A stretch of DNA of 64,000 nucleotides from OLB6 sp964620125 (GTDB taxonomy: Bacteria > Bacteroidota > Ignavibacteria > Kapaibacteriales > Kapaibacteriaceae): NCBI GenBank assembly GCA_964620125.1, contig CAZUGQ010000001.1, positions 1-64,000 of the forward strand. Direction: 5' to 3'. Shown here piece after piece: positions 1 to 8,850 of this stretch. Both the position numbers and the translations under genes were made by a program. A model generated the notes under the pieces. The model had not been told where the DNA came from. It was given only the letters and a program-made list of their open reading frames with translations, and made no database searches. Within the stretch, counting starts at the first letter, position 1, and each line of letters starts with the position of its first letter.

Positions 1-2
1 GG

Positions 3-1268
3 ACGGCTCATCGTATGACTGGATCCGTCTGCCGAATGCATTACGGCCAGCCAGCACGCCTAATCCGCACGTTTCCCGTTTATGTTGGTGAAAGGCCAGA
101 CGATCGGGAGTTGCTAAGCGGCGTTGAGGTTCTCAGGATCGGATCAAGGCACGATGTGTTTCTGCTGCGTACGCTTGTTGATCAAAGGCTCGTTGTGCAG
201 CGATATGCACTGGAAGACGACACATTGGTTGGAGGAGAGACCATCTTTACTGTTCATGGTGTGCCGTTCAATGGTGGGCACTTTATCAGGCGACTGATCG
301 ATGGGACCTTGCTGGTAGGAGTTGGTTCGTTTGACTATGAAGTCCTCCACGACACGGAATCTTTGAACGGCAAGATTCTGCGGATAACCCGAGAAGGGCA
401 CGCACCCTCCGATAACCCACTGTATGCGAAGAACCAGCCGAATCACCCTAGGAACTTCATCTATGCTTTTGGTACTCGGCATTCAGCTGGATGCACACAG
501 ATTCCTTTCACGCATCCGACGCTCGGTGGTGTCGTGTACTCTGTTGAGCCCGGTGAGTTTGGTTCGGATGAGATCAATCGACTTGTACCAGGAGCCGACC
601 ACGGTGCGCGGCGTGTTTCAGGGTACTGTAATGATGCTTCTTCCACGTATGTATGTCCGAAAGCTACCATGCGTGAGGTTCCGTCCAGCATCGCCTACTA
701 TGGCAGTAATGCAATACCCGAGTGGACAGGCTCCTTTCTGATCGGAACGCTACGTAAAAAGGGACTTGTAATCGCTGATGTTGACGGTGATGGGAACATC
801 GTCAACATCGATGGTAGCCAGCCTCCAGATAATGTTCTGATTATCGACCGTGAGCATGCTCTTACCTTCGAAACTGGTGAACGTGTGCGTTCAGTGGCTG
901 TTGACGAGCTTGGTAGAGTGTTTTTGTCATTAACCACATTTTCAGCAAGTGGTCCAAATGGAGGAAGAGTTGTGATGCTTGTAAATCCTTCTGCACCAAT
1001 CAAGGTATCTGAGGATAACAGAGGCATGCAATTCCGCGTTAGCCCAAATCCATTCACGGATATGATTTCGGTGCACCTGGGTTCTCCATCAACGGGAACC
1101 GAGGCCATAACGCTGATGGATTTGTTCGGTCGTACAATTACGAAGCTTATCCCTGAAGCTGGGCACCATCACATCATGTTGGATGGCGGCATGGTAGCCT
1201 CCGGTGCATACATGCTGAGGATTGAGAAAAACGGTTTATCACATTCCGAGTTGGTGGTTCGGCAGTAG
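3..1268 (+). CDS. Secreted glucose/sorbosone dehydrogenase-like protein with T9SS sorting tail (5' partial)
   Basis: The frame is open to the left edge of the window, so the N-terminus and any signal peptide are missing. The middle carries the pattern of PQQ-type glucose/sorbosone dehydrogenase beta-propellers: a GKILRI strand, then DNPLY, a FIYAFGTRHSAG segment and GSDEINRL. The last ~75 residues (from FRVSPNPFTD to SELVVRQ) match the type A C-terminal sorting domain of type IX secretion cargo. The protein is therefore probably exported and either anchored on the surface or released. Substrate and cofactor use cannot be read from the sequence. It ends 6 bp before yebC but seems functionally unrelated to it. 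Confidence 0.7.
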   Translation, partial: TAHRMTGSVCRMHYGQPARLIRTFPVYVGERPDDRELLSGVEVLRIGSRHDVFLLRTLVDQRLVVQRYALEDDTLVGGETIFTVHGVPFNGGHFIRRLIDGTLLVGVGSFDYEVLHDTESLNGKILRITREGHAPSDNPLYAKNQPNHPRNFIYAFGTRHSAGCTQIPFTHPTLGGVVYSVEPGEFGSDEINRLVPGADHGARRVSGYCNDASSTYVCPKATMREVPSSIAYYGSNAIPEWTGSFLIGTLRKKGLVIADVDGDGNIVNIDGSQPPDNVLIIDREHALTFETGERVRSVAVDELGRVFLSLTTFSASGPNGGRVVMLVNPSAPIKVSEDNRGMQFRVSPNPFTDMISVHLGSPSTGTEAITLMDLFGRTITKLIPEAGHHHIMLDGGMVASGAYMLRIEKNGLSHSELVVRQ

Positions 1269-1274
1269 GATTCC

Positions 1275-2024
1275 ATGGCAGGACATAGCAAGTGGGCCAA
1301 CATTAAGCATCGAAAGGCCGTTGTTGACGCTCGCAGAGGGAAGTTGTTCACGAAGGCAAGCAAAGAGATCATCGTAGCGGCACGCTTGGGTGGAGGAGAT
1401 CCCTCGGCTAATGCTCGTCTTCGCCTTGCCATTGAAAATGCTCGGTCCGTTTCGATGCCAGCGGACAACATTAAACGAGCCATTCAGCGTGGCACCGGTG
1501 AAATCGAAGGTGCTTCTTACGAAGACGTCACATACGAAGGTTACGGTCCTGGCGGCGTTGCCATACTCGTTGAGTGTACTACGGAGAACCGTAACCGCAC
1601 CGTTCAAGAGATTCGATCAACCTTTTCGAAGTACGGCGGTAATCTCGGTGAGACTAACAGCGTTAACTGGAATTTCAGTCGGCGCGGAGAGGTAAGGATC
1701 TCAACTGATAAACCTGAAGAAAGCGTCCTCGAGTTAGCAATCGAAGCCGGTGCAACCGACGTTCAATTCGTCGAGGAACATGGAATGCGTGAGGAGGCAT
1801 TCGTTTACTGTGACGCAGAGAACCTAGCCACTGTTTCCGACCACCTGCGGAATTCCGGCGTGACCGTTAGGGAGCAACATCTCGTGTATCTACCAACCAC
1901 GATGGTACAGGTAACCGATCCCGATCACGTGCGCAAACTCGTAAAGATGCTTGAAGTCTTTGAGGAGAATGACGACGTTCAGAACGTTTATCAGAACGCA
2001 GAGATAGACGACGCGCTCCTATAG
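1275..2024 (+). CDS. yebC: YebC/PmpR family regulatory protein
   Basis: This 249-residue protein begins MAGHSKWANIKHRKA and continues with the KLFTKASKEI segment, the hallmark N-terminus of the YebC/TACO1 family. Family members act as DNA-binding regulators and/or as translation factors that relieve ribosome stalling at proline-rich stretches. The length is typical. It ends 1 bp before ruvC; yebC-ruvC adjacency is a classic arrangement, often with ruvA, which lies elsewhere in this window at 59 kb. Confidence 0.95.
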   Translation: MAGHSKWANIKHRKAVVDARRGKLFTKASKEIIVAARLGGGDPSANARLRLAIENARSVSMPADNIKRAIQRGTGEIEGASYEDVTYEGYGPGGVAILVECTTENRNRTVQEIRSTFSKYGGNLGETNSVNWNFSRRGEVRISTDKPEESVLELAIEAGATDVQFVEEHGMREEAFVYCDAENLATVSDHLRNSGVTVREQHLVYLPTTMVQVTDPDHVRKLVKMLEVFEENDDVQNVYQNAEIDDALL

Positions 2025-2025
2025 C

Positions 2026-2580
2026 ATGACCATACTCGGTATAGACCCCGGATCCGTTGTGTGTGGTTACGGTGTAATTCAATCCACCGGCCCTCTCTTA
2101 GAGGTAGTGGAGTATGGTGTAGTGCAAGTACGACGCCGAAGTACAAGCTTTCCCCAGAGGCTGTTAGAAATTCATCAACGTTTGTGTGCAGTCATCGAAC
2201 GCACCTCGCCCGATGCCTGCGCAATGGAAGCTGTGTTTTACGCCAAGAATGTGAAGAGCATAGTCCAGCTTAGTCAGGCCCGAGGAGTGGCCTTGTTGGC
2301 TTGTGCTCAGGCACATTTGGAGCCCACAGAGTACACTCCCATGCAGGTAAAGCGAAGCGTTACCGGCCGAGGGGCAGCATCCAAACCCCAGGTGGGTGCA
2401 ATGGTGCGGGCAATTCTTCATTTGGATGCAACACCAGAACCTTTTGACGCAACAGACGCTTTGGCTGTAGCCATCTGCCATGCAGTGAACAACGGAAGCA
2501 CTCCCCCACCCGTTGCCAAGGGCCGCAGGTCTGGTAGTCGCGCTGCATGGACAGAGTTTGTAAAGTCACGGTCACGATAA
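2026..2580 (+). CDS. ruvC: Holliday junction endodeoxyribonuclease RuvC
   Basis: It starts MTILGIDPGS, with the first catalytic Asp of the RNase H-like fold, followed by the VCGYGVI strand. An internal CAMEAVFYAKNVKS segment supplies the second acidic residue, and DATDALAVAICH near the C-terminus supplies the last acidic pair. At 184 residues it is slightly longer than E. coli RuvC because of a basic C-terminal tail. It resolves Holliday junctions with RuvAB. It follows yebC with a 1-bp gap. Confidence 0.95.
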   Translation: MTILGIDPGSVVCGYGVIQSTGPLLEVVEYGVVQVRRRSTSFPQRLLEIHQRLCAVIERTSPDACAMEAVFYAKNVKSIVQLSQARGVALLACAQAHLEPTEYTPMQVKRSVTGRGAASKPQVGAMVRAILHLDATPEPFDATDALAVAICHAVNNGSTPPPVAKGRRSGSRAAWTEFVKSRSR

Positions 2581-2634
2581 CGTTACGCCACTGTATTCAT
2601 CGTGCATGTGACTCTCACTGTGCGAGTGGCACCG

Positions 2635-2642
2635 TAGCTTTG
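2635..2642 (+). promoter_or_regulatory. Putative -7 promoter box TAGCTTTG for gap
   Basis: TAGCTTTG fits the Bacteroidota -7 consensus TAnnTTTG and sits 44 nt before the gap start codon in the only non-coding stretch ahead of the gene. No clear upstream TTG box is seen at the usual distance. A purine-rich GGATAGGAGAG ribosome-binding site precedes the ATG. Confidence 0.45.
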
Positions 2643-2686
2643 TGATGATTTAGCCCAACAGATCACCACTCACGGGATAGGAGAGT

Positions 2687-3679
2687 ATGGCAGTTCGTAT
2701 AGCAATCAACGGTTTCGGGCGCATCGGACGCTTAGTGTTTCGCATCATTCGGCAACGCGGGCTTGACGTTCAGGTTGTTGGGATCAACGACCTAACTGAT
2801 GCCACGACTCTTGCGCACTTGCTTCAGCACGACAGTACCCATGGCCGCTTCTCTGGCACCGTTACTGTTGATGGATCTGATATGATCGTTGATGGTTCTC
2901 GAATCGAGATTTCTGCACAGAAGAAGATTGAAGATCTTCCGTGGTCCGATCTTGATATGGTGATCGAAGCCACAGGCGTTTTCACAAAGAATGAGCAACT
3001 GCGCACTCATCTGAAGCATGCTCGCAAGGTGTTACTAACCGCACCCGCCAAGGATGAACTGGATGCCACCGTTGTTCTCGGTGTGAATGATCACGTGCTT
3101 ACTGGATCTGAGGTTACCCTTTCCAACGCTTCGTGCACAACGAACTGTCTTGCTCCAATGGTAAAGGTCCTGCTCGACAACTTCGGCATCGAGCGTGGAT
3201 TTATGACCACTGTTCATGCATACACGAATGATCAGAACATCCTTGACCTTCCTCATCGTGATCTTCGTCGGGCTCGGGCTGCGGCTGTGAACATCGTGCC
3301 AACAAGTACCGGTGCAGCAAAGGCACTGGGTTTGGTGATTCCTGAGATTAAGGGCAAGCTTGATGGTCTTGCCTTTCGCGTTCCCGTTCCTGATGGATCA
3401 ACAACTGACTTCACCGCTGTTCTTTCTCGCGAGGCTAGCAAGGACGAGATCAACGCAGCCTTCAAAGCTGCAGCCGAGTCTGGACCTATGGCTGGAATCC
3501 TCGAGTATTCATCGGATGAACTTGTAAGCACAGACATTGTTGGCAATCCCCATAGCTGCATTTTCGACAGCAAACTCACCATGGCCTCGGGTACGCTGGT
3601 AAAGGTTGTTGGTTGGTACGATAATGAGTGGGGGTATAGTAATCGAATCGTTGACCTTCTGTTGCGTGTCACACAGTAA
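2687..3679 (+). CDS. gap: Glyceraldehyde-3-phosphate dehydrogenase, type I
   Basis: This 330-residue protein has the N-terminal NAD-binding motif INGFGRIGRL, the catalytic cysteine in SNASCTTNC, the active-site histidine in TTVHAYTNDQ, and the C-terminal WYDNEWGYSNR signature. It converts glyceraldehyde-3-phosphate, NAD+ and phosphate to 1,3-bisphosphoglycerate in glycolysis/gluconeogenesis. It lies 11 bp upstream of pgk, the next enzyme of the pathway, and is probably co-transcribed with it. Confidence 0.97.
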   Translation: MAVRIAINGFGRIGRLVFRIIRQRGLDVQVVGINDLTDATTLAHLLQHDSTHGRFSGTVTVDGSDMIVDGSRIEISAQKKIEDLPWSDLDMVIEATGVFTKNEQLRTHLKHARKVLLTAPAKDELDATVVLGVNDHVLTGSEVTLSNASCTTNCLAPMVKVLLDNFGIERGFMTTVHAYTNDQNILDLPHRDLRRARAAAVNIVPTSTGAAKALGLVIPEIKGKLDGLAFRVPVPDGSTTDFTAVLSREASKDEINAAFKAAAESGPMAGILEYSSDELVSTDIVGNPHSCIFDSKLTMASGTLVKVVGWYDNEWGYSNRIVDLLLRVTQ

Positions 3680-3690
3680 GGAGTACATCA

Positions 3691-4881
3691 ATGATTCGCT
3701 CTATCGCCGAGGTAGACGTAACCAGAAAACGTGTGCTGACCCGTGTTGACATGAATGTGCCACAGACCGACGATGGCATCATAACTGACGACACACGAAT
3801 CCGGGCATCACTTCCAACCATCACCAACATCACTGAACGCGGTGGGATAGCCGTTCTTATGTCGCACTTAGGACGCCCAAAGGGTAAGCCGGATCCGCGT
3901 TACAGCTTGGCACCCATTGCCGATGCGCTGCGCACTCTCCTACCCAACACCGTACATTTTGCTAGTGATTGTGTTGGGCAGGGGGCTTTGGTAGCCGTAG
4001 AGTCAGCCGAATATGGCGACGTTGTTCTCCTCGAGAACCTCCGCTTCCATGCCGGCGAGGAGAGTAACGATCCGCAATTTGTTGCCGGTCTGGCTGAGCT
4101 TGGAGATGTGTATTGCAACGACGCATTTGGCACCGCACATCGCGCTCACGCAAGCACTGAAGGAGTGGCTCATGCATTCGAAACAGTGTGTGCCGGATTT
4201 CTGATGCAAAAGGAGCTCGATTATCTGGGCCGAGCCCTGGAGAACCCCAAGCGACCACTGGTTGCTGTTCTTGGTGGGAGTAAGATCAGCGGAAAGATCG
4301 ATGTGATTACAGCACTGCTAGGCAAATGTGATGCGATACTGATTGGTGGTGGTATGATGTTCACCTTTCTTCGAGCTCGGGGCTTGGGCACTGGCGCATC
4401 CATTGTGGAGGAGGATAAGGTAGAACTTGCTGGTGCGCTTCTGGAACAAGCCAAACAAAAGCAGGTGCAACTGCTATTACCATCGGATGCGGTGATTGCC
4501 TCGGCATTTGCGAATGATGCCGACAAGAAGACCGTACGTGTAGAGAACATTCCAGATGGGTGGATGGGACTTGACATTGGGAGTGACACCGTTGCAACGT
4601 TTACCCATATCATCCAAACTGCGGGTACCGTTGTGTGGAACGGTCCTATGGGCGTTTTCGAAATGTCCAATTTCGAAGCAGGAACTCGTGCTATTGCTGA
4701 ATCGTTGGCACGGTCGACCTCCAATGGTACGATCACCATTGTTGGTGGCGGTGACAGTGCAGCAGCGATTGCGCAATTCGGTCTTACATCACTCGTCACC
4801 CACGTGTCTACCGGAGGCGGCGCATCACTGGAATTCCTTGAAGGGAAGACGTTGCCTGGAGTAGCAGCACTAGATCGATAA
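3691..4881 (+). CDS. pgk: Phosphoglycerate kinase
   Basis: This 396-residue protein shows the substrate-binding TRVDMNVPQ segment, the SHLGRPKGKPDP loop, the LLENLRFHAGEE strand and the C-terminal GGGDSAAA nucleotide-binding motif. It transfers the acyl-phosphate of 1,3-bisphosphoglycerate to ADP. It follows gap directly (start preceded by AAGGAG) and is followed after 1 bp by the rhomboid gene. A copy of the dispersed word AAGCCCCCT (reverse orientation, 3980-3988) lies inside it and encodes part of GQGALVAV. Confidence 0.97.
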   Translation: MIRSIAEVDVTRKRVLTRVDMNVPQTDDGIITDDTRIRASLPTITNITERGGIAVLMSHLGRPKGKPDPRYSLAPIADALRTLLPNTVHFASDCVGQGALVAVESAEYGDVVLLENLRFHAGEESNDPQFVAGLAELGDVYCNDAFGTAHRAHASTEGVAHAFETVCAGFLMQKELDYLGRALENPKRPLVAVLGGSKISGKIDVITALLGKCDAILIGGGMMFTFLRARGLGTGASIVEEDKVELAGALLEQAKQKQVQLLLPSDAVIASAFANDADKKTVRVENIPDGWMGLDIGSDTVATFTHIIQTAGTVVWNGPMGVFEMSNFEAGTRAIAESLARSTSNGTITIVGGGDSAAAIAQFGLTSLVTHVSTGGGASLEFLEGKTLPGVAALDR

Positions 4882-4882
4882 C

Positions 4883-5839
4883 ATGAGACCTTCGTTCACC
4901 GGTGGCGGTGGAGCATACAGCGTGTTCCCACCGTTCATCAAGTTTCTACTGTTCGCAAACATCGCCGTGTTCTTAGTCACGGGCCTTCTAGGGTTACGCT
5001 TTGGTGACGTGTCTCTGGAACAGGTAGCCATCCAGTATCTGGCTCTTTGGCCGATTGATGCTGGCTTTGCGCCTTGGCAACTCATCACCTACCAATATCT
5101 GCATGGTGGGTTCGGGCATATCCTTTTTAACATGTTCGCACTGTGGATGTTCGGGATGGAACTGGAGAACTTGTGGGGCTCGCGGCGCTTTGCCGTGTAC
5201 TACACACTGGCAGGTATATCAGCTGGCCTTGTGCACATGACCGTTACCATGATCATGGGTGGTGCTCCTGTGCCCACCGTTGGAGCTTCTGGCTCTATCA
5301 TGGGTGTGCTCCTTGCGTTCGGAATGATTTTTCCGGATAGGCCTGTGATGATGTTTCCGATCTTCTTTCCAATACCAGCGCGCATTTTCGTTTTGGGCTA
5401 CGCCGCCCTTGATCTTATCTCCGGAGTGAGCAATGCACAGGATGGGGTTGCACACTTTGCGCATCTCGGTGGAGCGTTGGGTGGCTTCTTGCTGCTCAAG
5501 TTTGGTGAACCACTGTTTCGTTGGATTGATGGAATTGGCTCCTCAACTGCAGGGTATCGGCGTGGTACTGATTACGTTGACGTGTCGTTTCGTGACGTTG
5601 AGAAACCGGCGGTTGGCTCTCCATTTGCAGTGAGGTATGAAACAAGGCATACACCTTCTGTAGACGACGTGGAAGAACACCTTCCGCAGAGTTCCACACC
5701 AACGCGATTCGTTGTGCATGGTGAACGCATTACGCAAGAGCAGATAGATGCCATTTTGGATAAGATCTCTCAAGCTGGTTACCACAGTTTATCGGAGCGA
5801 GAGAAAACCATTCTGTACGAGGTTAGCCGGCAGTTATGA
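4883..5839 (+). CDS. Rhomboid family intramembrane serine protease
   Basis: This 318-residue membrane protein has the rhomboid fold: an HGGFGHILFNMFALWMFG segment (helix 2 with its Asn), the nucleophile motif GASGSIMG, and a later helix with the catalytic His in VAHFAHLGGALGGF. After the membrane domain comes a soluble C-terminal extension with an ITQEQIDAILDKISQAG segment, as in Bacteroidota rhomboids. It would cleave substrates within the membrane; its targets are unknown. It ends with a 4-bp overlap into ispG, so the two are probably translationally coupled. Confidence 0.9.
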   Translation: MRPSFTGGGGAYSVFPPFIKFLLFANIAVFLVTGLLGLRFGDVSLEQVAIQYLALWPIDAGFAPWQLITYQYLHGGFGHILFNMFALWMFGMELENLWGSRRFAVYYTLAGISAGLVHMTVTMIMGGAPVPTVGASGSIMGVLLAFGMIFPDRPVMMFPIFFPIPARIFVLGYAALDLISGVSNAQDGVAHFAHLGGALGGFLLLKFGEPLFRWIDGIGSSTAGYRRGTDYVDVSFRDVEKPAVGSPFAVRYETRHTPSVDDVEEHLPQSSTPTRFVVHGERITQEQIDAILDKISQAGYHSLSEREKTILYEVSRQL

Positions 5840-7698
5840 CGCAGGCAACGCCGGCACGTAGGCTTACACTGCAAGTACGTGTAGGCAACATTTGGATAGG
5901 ATCAGATTATCCTATCCGCGTTCAGAGCATGACAACAACGAATACAATGGACACAGAGGCTACCATAGCCCAGTCCATTCGTATGATCGAAGCAGGTAGC
6001 GAGCTTGTTCGTATCACAGCCCCCTCCCAAAGGGAAGCCAGGAATCTTGAGAACATACGCAACGGCTTACGTGAACGTGGATATACCACTCCACTGGTAG
6101 CAGACATTCATTACACTCCGAATGCGGCCGAGATTGCAGCACGCATTGTTGAAAAGGTGCGTGTTAACCCCGGCAATTATGTAGACAAGAAGATGTTTGC
6201 CGTGCTGGAGTATGATGATATTTCATACCAAGCCGAACTCGATAGAATACGTGAACGATTCACACCACTAGTTCGCATCTGCCGGGAGTATGGCACCGCA
6301 ATGCGTATTGGCACCAATCATGGCTCCTTAAGTGATAGAATCGTTAATCGATACGGCGACAATCCCGAGGGCATGGTACAAAGTGCATTGGAGTTCCTCC
6401 GGATTTGCGAGGATGAAGATTATCGCGATGTAGTTGTGAGTATGAAGAGCAGCAACCCAATCGTGATGATCGAAGCCTATCGTCTTTTTGTACGTCGGTG
6501 TTCCGAAGCTGGCCTCCCGCCGTACCCCTTGCACCTTGGCGTAACCGAAGCTGGAGACGGTACAGACGGGCGCATCAAGAGTGCCGTAGGTATCGGAACG
6601 TTGGTAGATGAAGGCTTAGGTGACACCATTCGTGTGTCGCTGACGGAGGAGCCTGAAGCTGAGATCCCCGTAGCACGGCTGCTAGCACGTAGGATACCAT
6701 CGGCGTTGTGGGAGTATGCTTCAACGCAGTTTCACAAGCGACATACAACGACAGTTGCCAACATAGGTGGCGATCAGCTACCCCGTGTTGTAGCGGATGT
6801 CTCTCAGAAATCCATAATCAGCCCAGGCGACCTTGCTGCATACGGTCACACCTACCAGCAGGAAACTGACAAGTGGGCAACAAGTGATCAACCTGCAGAG
6901 TATTTCTATGTGGGTCAAAGCCCCCTACCATTCACCCCCCCCTTGGGAACCAGGCAGTGGGTTGATGTGCAGGTGTGGCGGCAGCTCGATGACAAGTTGT
7001 ACACTGTTCCCGTCTTTCGGCCTGAGGAGCTTACCACCATAGCCAACCGTCATGTAGCTATGAACGTGGTACGAATCACTCCTGATGAGACATCGTTGCT
7101 TGCGAGTGTTTCATCTGAGCCCACCCTTGTTGTATGGATGGATGGGGGGGGGATTTGGAGTGCGGACAGCATACTTGGCGCAGTTCGATCCCTGGCAAGC
7201 ATGGGATGTTCTGCACCACTTGTCATCGGATGGCGAGGCAAGGAGAGCATGACTACTGAAGAGTTGATTGTAGCAGCGTCGGCTGACCTTGGTGCAATTC
7301 TTGTAGAAGGCATCGGCAACGGAGTACTTGTTGAGGAGCATGTTTCGCTTGCATACGGTATACTTCAGGCAACGCGAATGCGGATGACCAAGACCGAGTA
7401 CATCAGCTGTCCATCTTGTGGCCGTACGTTGTTCGACTTGCAGGAAACGACGGCGCTTATCCGGTCGCGTACAGATCATCTCAAAGGCGTAAAAATTGGC
7501 ATTATGGGATGTATTGTGAACGGTCCGGGTGAGATGGCCGACGCTGATTACGGATATGTAGGGAGTGGACCGGACAAGATCACACTATATCGAGGTCAGG
7601 AGATCGTGAAGCGAGGTGTGCCTACGTCGCAGGCATTGGACGAGCTGGTGGCTTTGATGAAGGAAGATGGCAGGTGGGTAGACGTACCGGGACAATAA
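5836..7698 (+). CDS. ispG: (E)-4-hydroxy-3-methylbut-2-enyl-diphosphate synthase, long form
   Basis: This 620-residue IspG/GcpE catalyses the penultimate MEP-pathway step, reducing MEcPP to HMBPP with a 4Fe-4S cluster. The TIM-barrel part has VRVNPGNY and the LHLGVTEAG segment. The cluster cysteines are in SCPSCGRT and MGCIVNGPGE. It is far longer than the ~370-residue E. coli enzyme because of the extra middle domain found in plants, Chlamydiae and Bacteroidota. The coding strand contains a C8 tract (6935-6942) and a G9 tract (7144-7152). The stop codon lies within the first unit of a 29-bp tandem repeat. It overlaps the rhomboid gene by 4 bp. Confidence 0.95.
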   Translation: MTQATPARRLTLQVRVGNIWIGSDYPIRVQSMTTTNTMDTEATIAQSIRMIEAGSELVRITAPSQREARNLENIRNGLRERGYTTPLVADIHYTPNAAEIAARIVEKVRVNPGNYVDKKMFAVLEYDDISYQAELDRIRERFTPLVRICREYGTAMRIGTNHGSLSDRIVNRYGDNPEGMVQSALEFLRICEDEDYRDVVVSMKSSNPIVMIEAYRLFVRRCSEAGLPPYPLHLGVTEAGDGTDGRIKSAVGIGTLVDEGLGDTIRVSLTEEPEAEIPVARLLARRIPSALWEYASTQFHKRHTTTVANIGGDQLPRVVADVSQKSIISPGDLAAYGHTYQQETDKWATSDQPAEYFYVGQSPLPFTPPLGTRQWVDVQVWRQLDDKLYTVPVFRPEELTTIANRHVAMNVVRITPDETSLLASVSSEPTLVVWMDGGGIWSADSILGAVRSLASMGCSAPLVIGWRGKESMTTEELIVAASADLGAILVEGIGNGVLVEEHVSLAYGILQATRMRMTKTEYISCPSCGRTLFDLQETTALIRSRTDHLKGVKIGIMGCIVNGPGEMADADYGYVGSGPDKITLYRGQEIVKRGVPTSQALDELVALMKEDGRWVDVPGQ

Positions 7699-7770
7699 CA
7701 CTCCCGGTCATGGTACCGGGACAATACCACTCCCGGTTATTGCACCTGGATAATCGCAATCTCAGTCGTA
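7684..7770. repeat. Three 29-bp tandem repeats with internal hairpin
   Basis: Units start at 7684, 7713 and 7742. The first two are almost identical, and each contains the inverted arms ACCGGGA and TCCCGGT around a 9-nt loop; the third is degenerate. The ispG stop codon is inside unit 1, so the repeat begins in coding sequence. The ACCGGGA arm recurs in the hairpins at 8101-8167 on the far side of the same convergent intergenic region. Confidence 0.8.
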
Positions 7771-7853
7771 AACACCGACGACAGTGGATGATCTGCGTAT
7801 CTTGCTCATGAGTTGAGCGGTACTCTCTCCCCTGAGCGCCGCGCGAGATGCTC

Positions 7854-7886
7854 AAACCTGGAGGTATATCTCCGGGTTTTTTTTTT
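7854..7886 (+). terminator. Rho-independent terminator downstream of ispG
   Basis: A stem of AAACCTGGAG paired with CTCCGGGTTT (one G-T pair) around a 6-nt loop is followed by an uninterrupted run of 10 T. It ends transcription on the + strand, 156 bp after ispG. Upstream, TTGAGC (7813-7818) can pair with GCTCAA (7850-7855), so the transcript before the terminator may be structured. The interval 7771-8100 otherwise holds nothing I recognise. Confidence 0.8.
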
Positions 7887-8100
7887 GTTTCGCCACGCTG
7901 GGCCGGGGCAACTCAACCATGGTAATGGCTCCTTCCAGTGTACTGTGGTTTGCTCACAGTATCAGGTTGCAGGGCATGCAAAACATATCGCCTGTTACCG
8001 AGGAGGAAGTTCCACCGGGAGCCTTACGGGTAGGATAACGGCCTCTACCTCATTGCCGACTACATGAATACCGAAACTGAAATGGATGGCTAGGTGTGCT

Positions 8101-8167
8101 TACCGGGACCCCTTCTGTCCCGCTACCTTCCCCCGACCCTTACCGGGACACCTCTTGTCCCGGTACC
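8101..8167. repeat. Pair of ACCGGGAC hairpin elements (REP-like)
   Basis: Two 27-bp elements begin at 8101 and 8141. The second is a perfect hairpin with 10-bp arms TACCGGGACA and TGTCCCGGTA around a 5-nt loop; the first has one arm weakened. A partial TTTCCCGGTATC follows at about 8187. They lie just past the 3' end of the leftward rplY gene and share their arm with the 7684-7770 repeats. No T-run follows on either strand, so they look more like REP-type elements than terminators. Confidence 0.7.
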
Positions 8168-8229
8168 ATCACCGGTGTCAATACGTTTCCCGGTATCAAT
8201 TCAGCCAATCCGCAACACGATACCCTACC

Positions 8230-8832
8230 CTACTCCGCCTTCGCCTCCGCGCCTTCCCCGGCTGCAAGAGGAGCTCCTTCACCCGCTACCCGAAGAGGTA
8301 CACACGTAACCACTACACTCTCTGGCCTGTCCGTAAACTCAATGCCTGGTATGTTTAGGTCCGATACGTGCAGCGACTCGTTAACATCAAGATTCGTCAC
8401 ATCAATGTCAATATGCTCTGGCATGTTCGCAGGGTCTACCAACACGTGCGCCTTGTGCATCACATGCTCCAATACCCCACCGTTGCGCACTCCAACTGCC
8501 TGACCAACGATGTGCAGTGGAATTTCCATGGTAACCTTCTGCCCTGCCGACACCCCAAGAAGATCAAAATGAACAATGGCATCGGTAATTGGGTCAAAGG
8601 TCACATCCTTCAGAATGCACATTAACCCCTTCCCGCCGTCTACCTCGAGCCGCACCATCTTGGCTTCGGCTGTGTACACGATGTCCCTCAGACTTAGCAC
8701 AGGAACCGAAAAGTGTACCGGCTCCTGGTTGTTTGCATAATACACTCCCGGAACTTGCCCATTACGGCGTAGGTCCCTGGCTATGGCACTTCCCGGTTCA
8801 CGTTTGCTGGCTGAAAGAACAATTTCACTCAT
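8230..8832 (-). CDS. rplY: 50S ribosomal protein L25/Ctc (long form)
   Basis: This 200-residue protein has the L25 5S-rRNA-binding domain in residues 1-95 (REPGSAIARDLRRNGQVPGVYY, later LKDVTFDPITDAIVHFDLL) and the Ctc-type C-terminal beta domain (IPLHIVGQAVGV, then LDVNESLHVSDLNIPG), ending in an Ala/Glu-rich acidic tail. It binds 5S rRNA in the large subunit. The 265 bp between it and prs carries three ~42-bp hairpin repeats directly upstream of its start codon. Confidence 0.95.
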   Translation of the reverse strand: MSEIVLSASKREPGSAIARDLRRNGQVPGVYYANNQEPVHFSVPVLSLRDIVYTAEAKMVRLEVDGGKGLMCILKDVTFDPITDAIVHFDLLGVSAGQKVTMEIPLHIVGQAVGVRNGGVLEHVMHKAHVLVDPANMPEHIDIDVTNLDVNESLHVSDLNIPGIEFTDRPESVVVTCVPLRVAGEGAPLAAGEGAEAKAE

Positions 8833-8850
8833 GGCTCTCTACTCGATGAT

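Noticed and set aside
7684..7770. Short repeats of 29 bp suggested a CRISPR array.
   Set aside because: The units are directly tandem with no spacers between them, only three copies exist, one is degenerate, and no cas genes are near.
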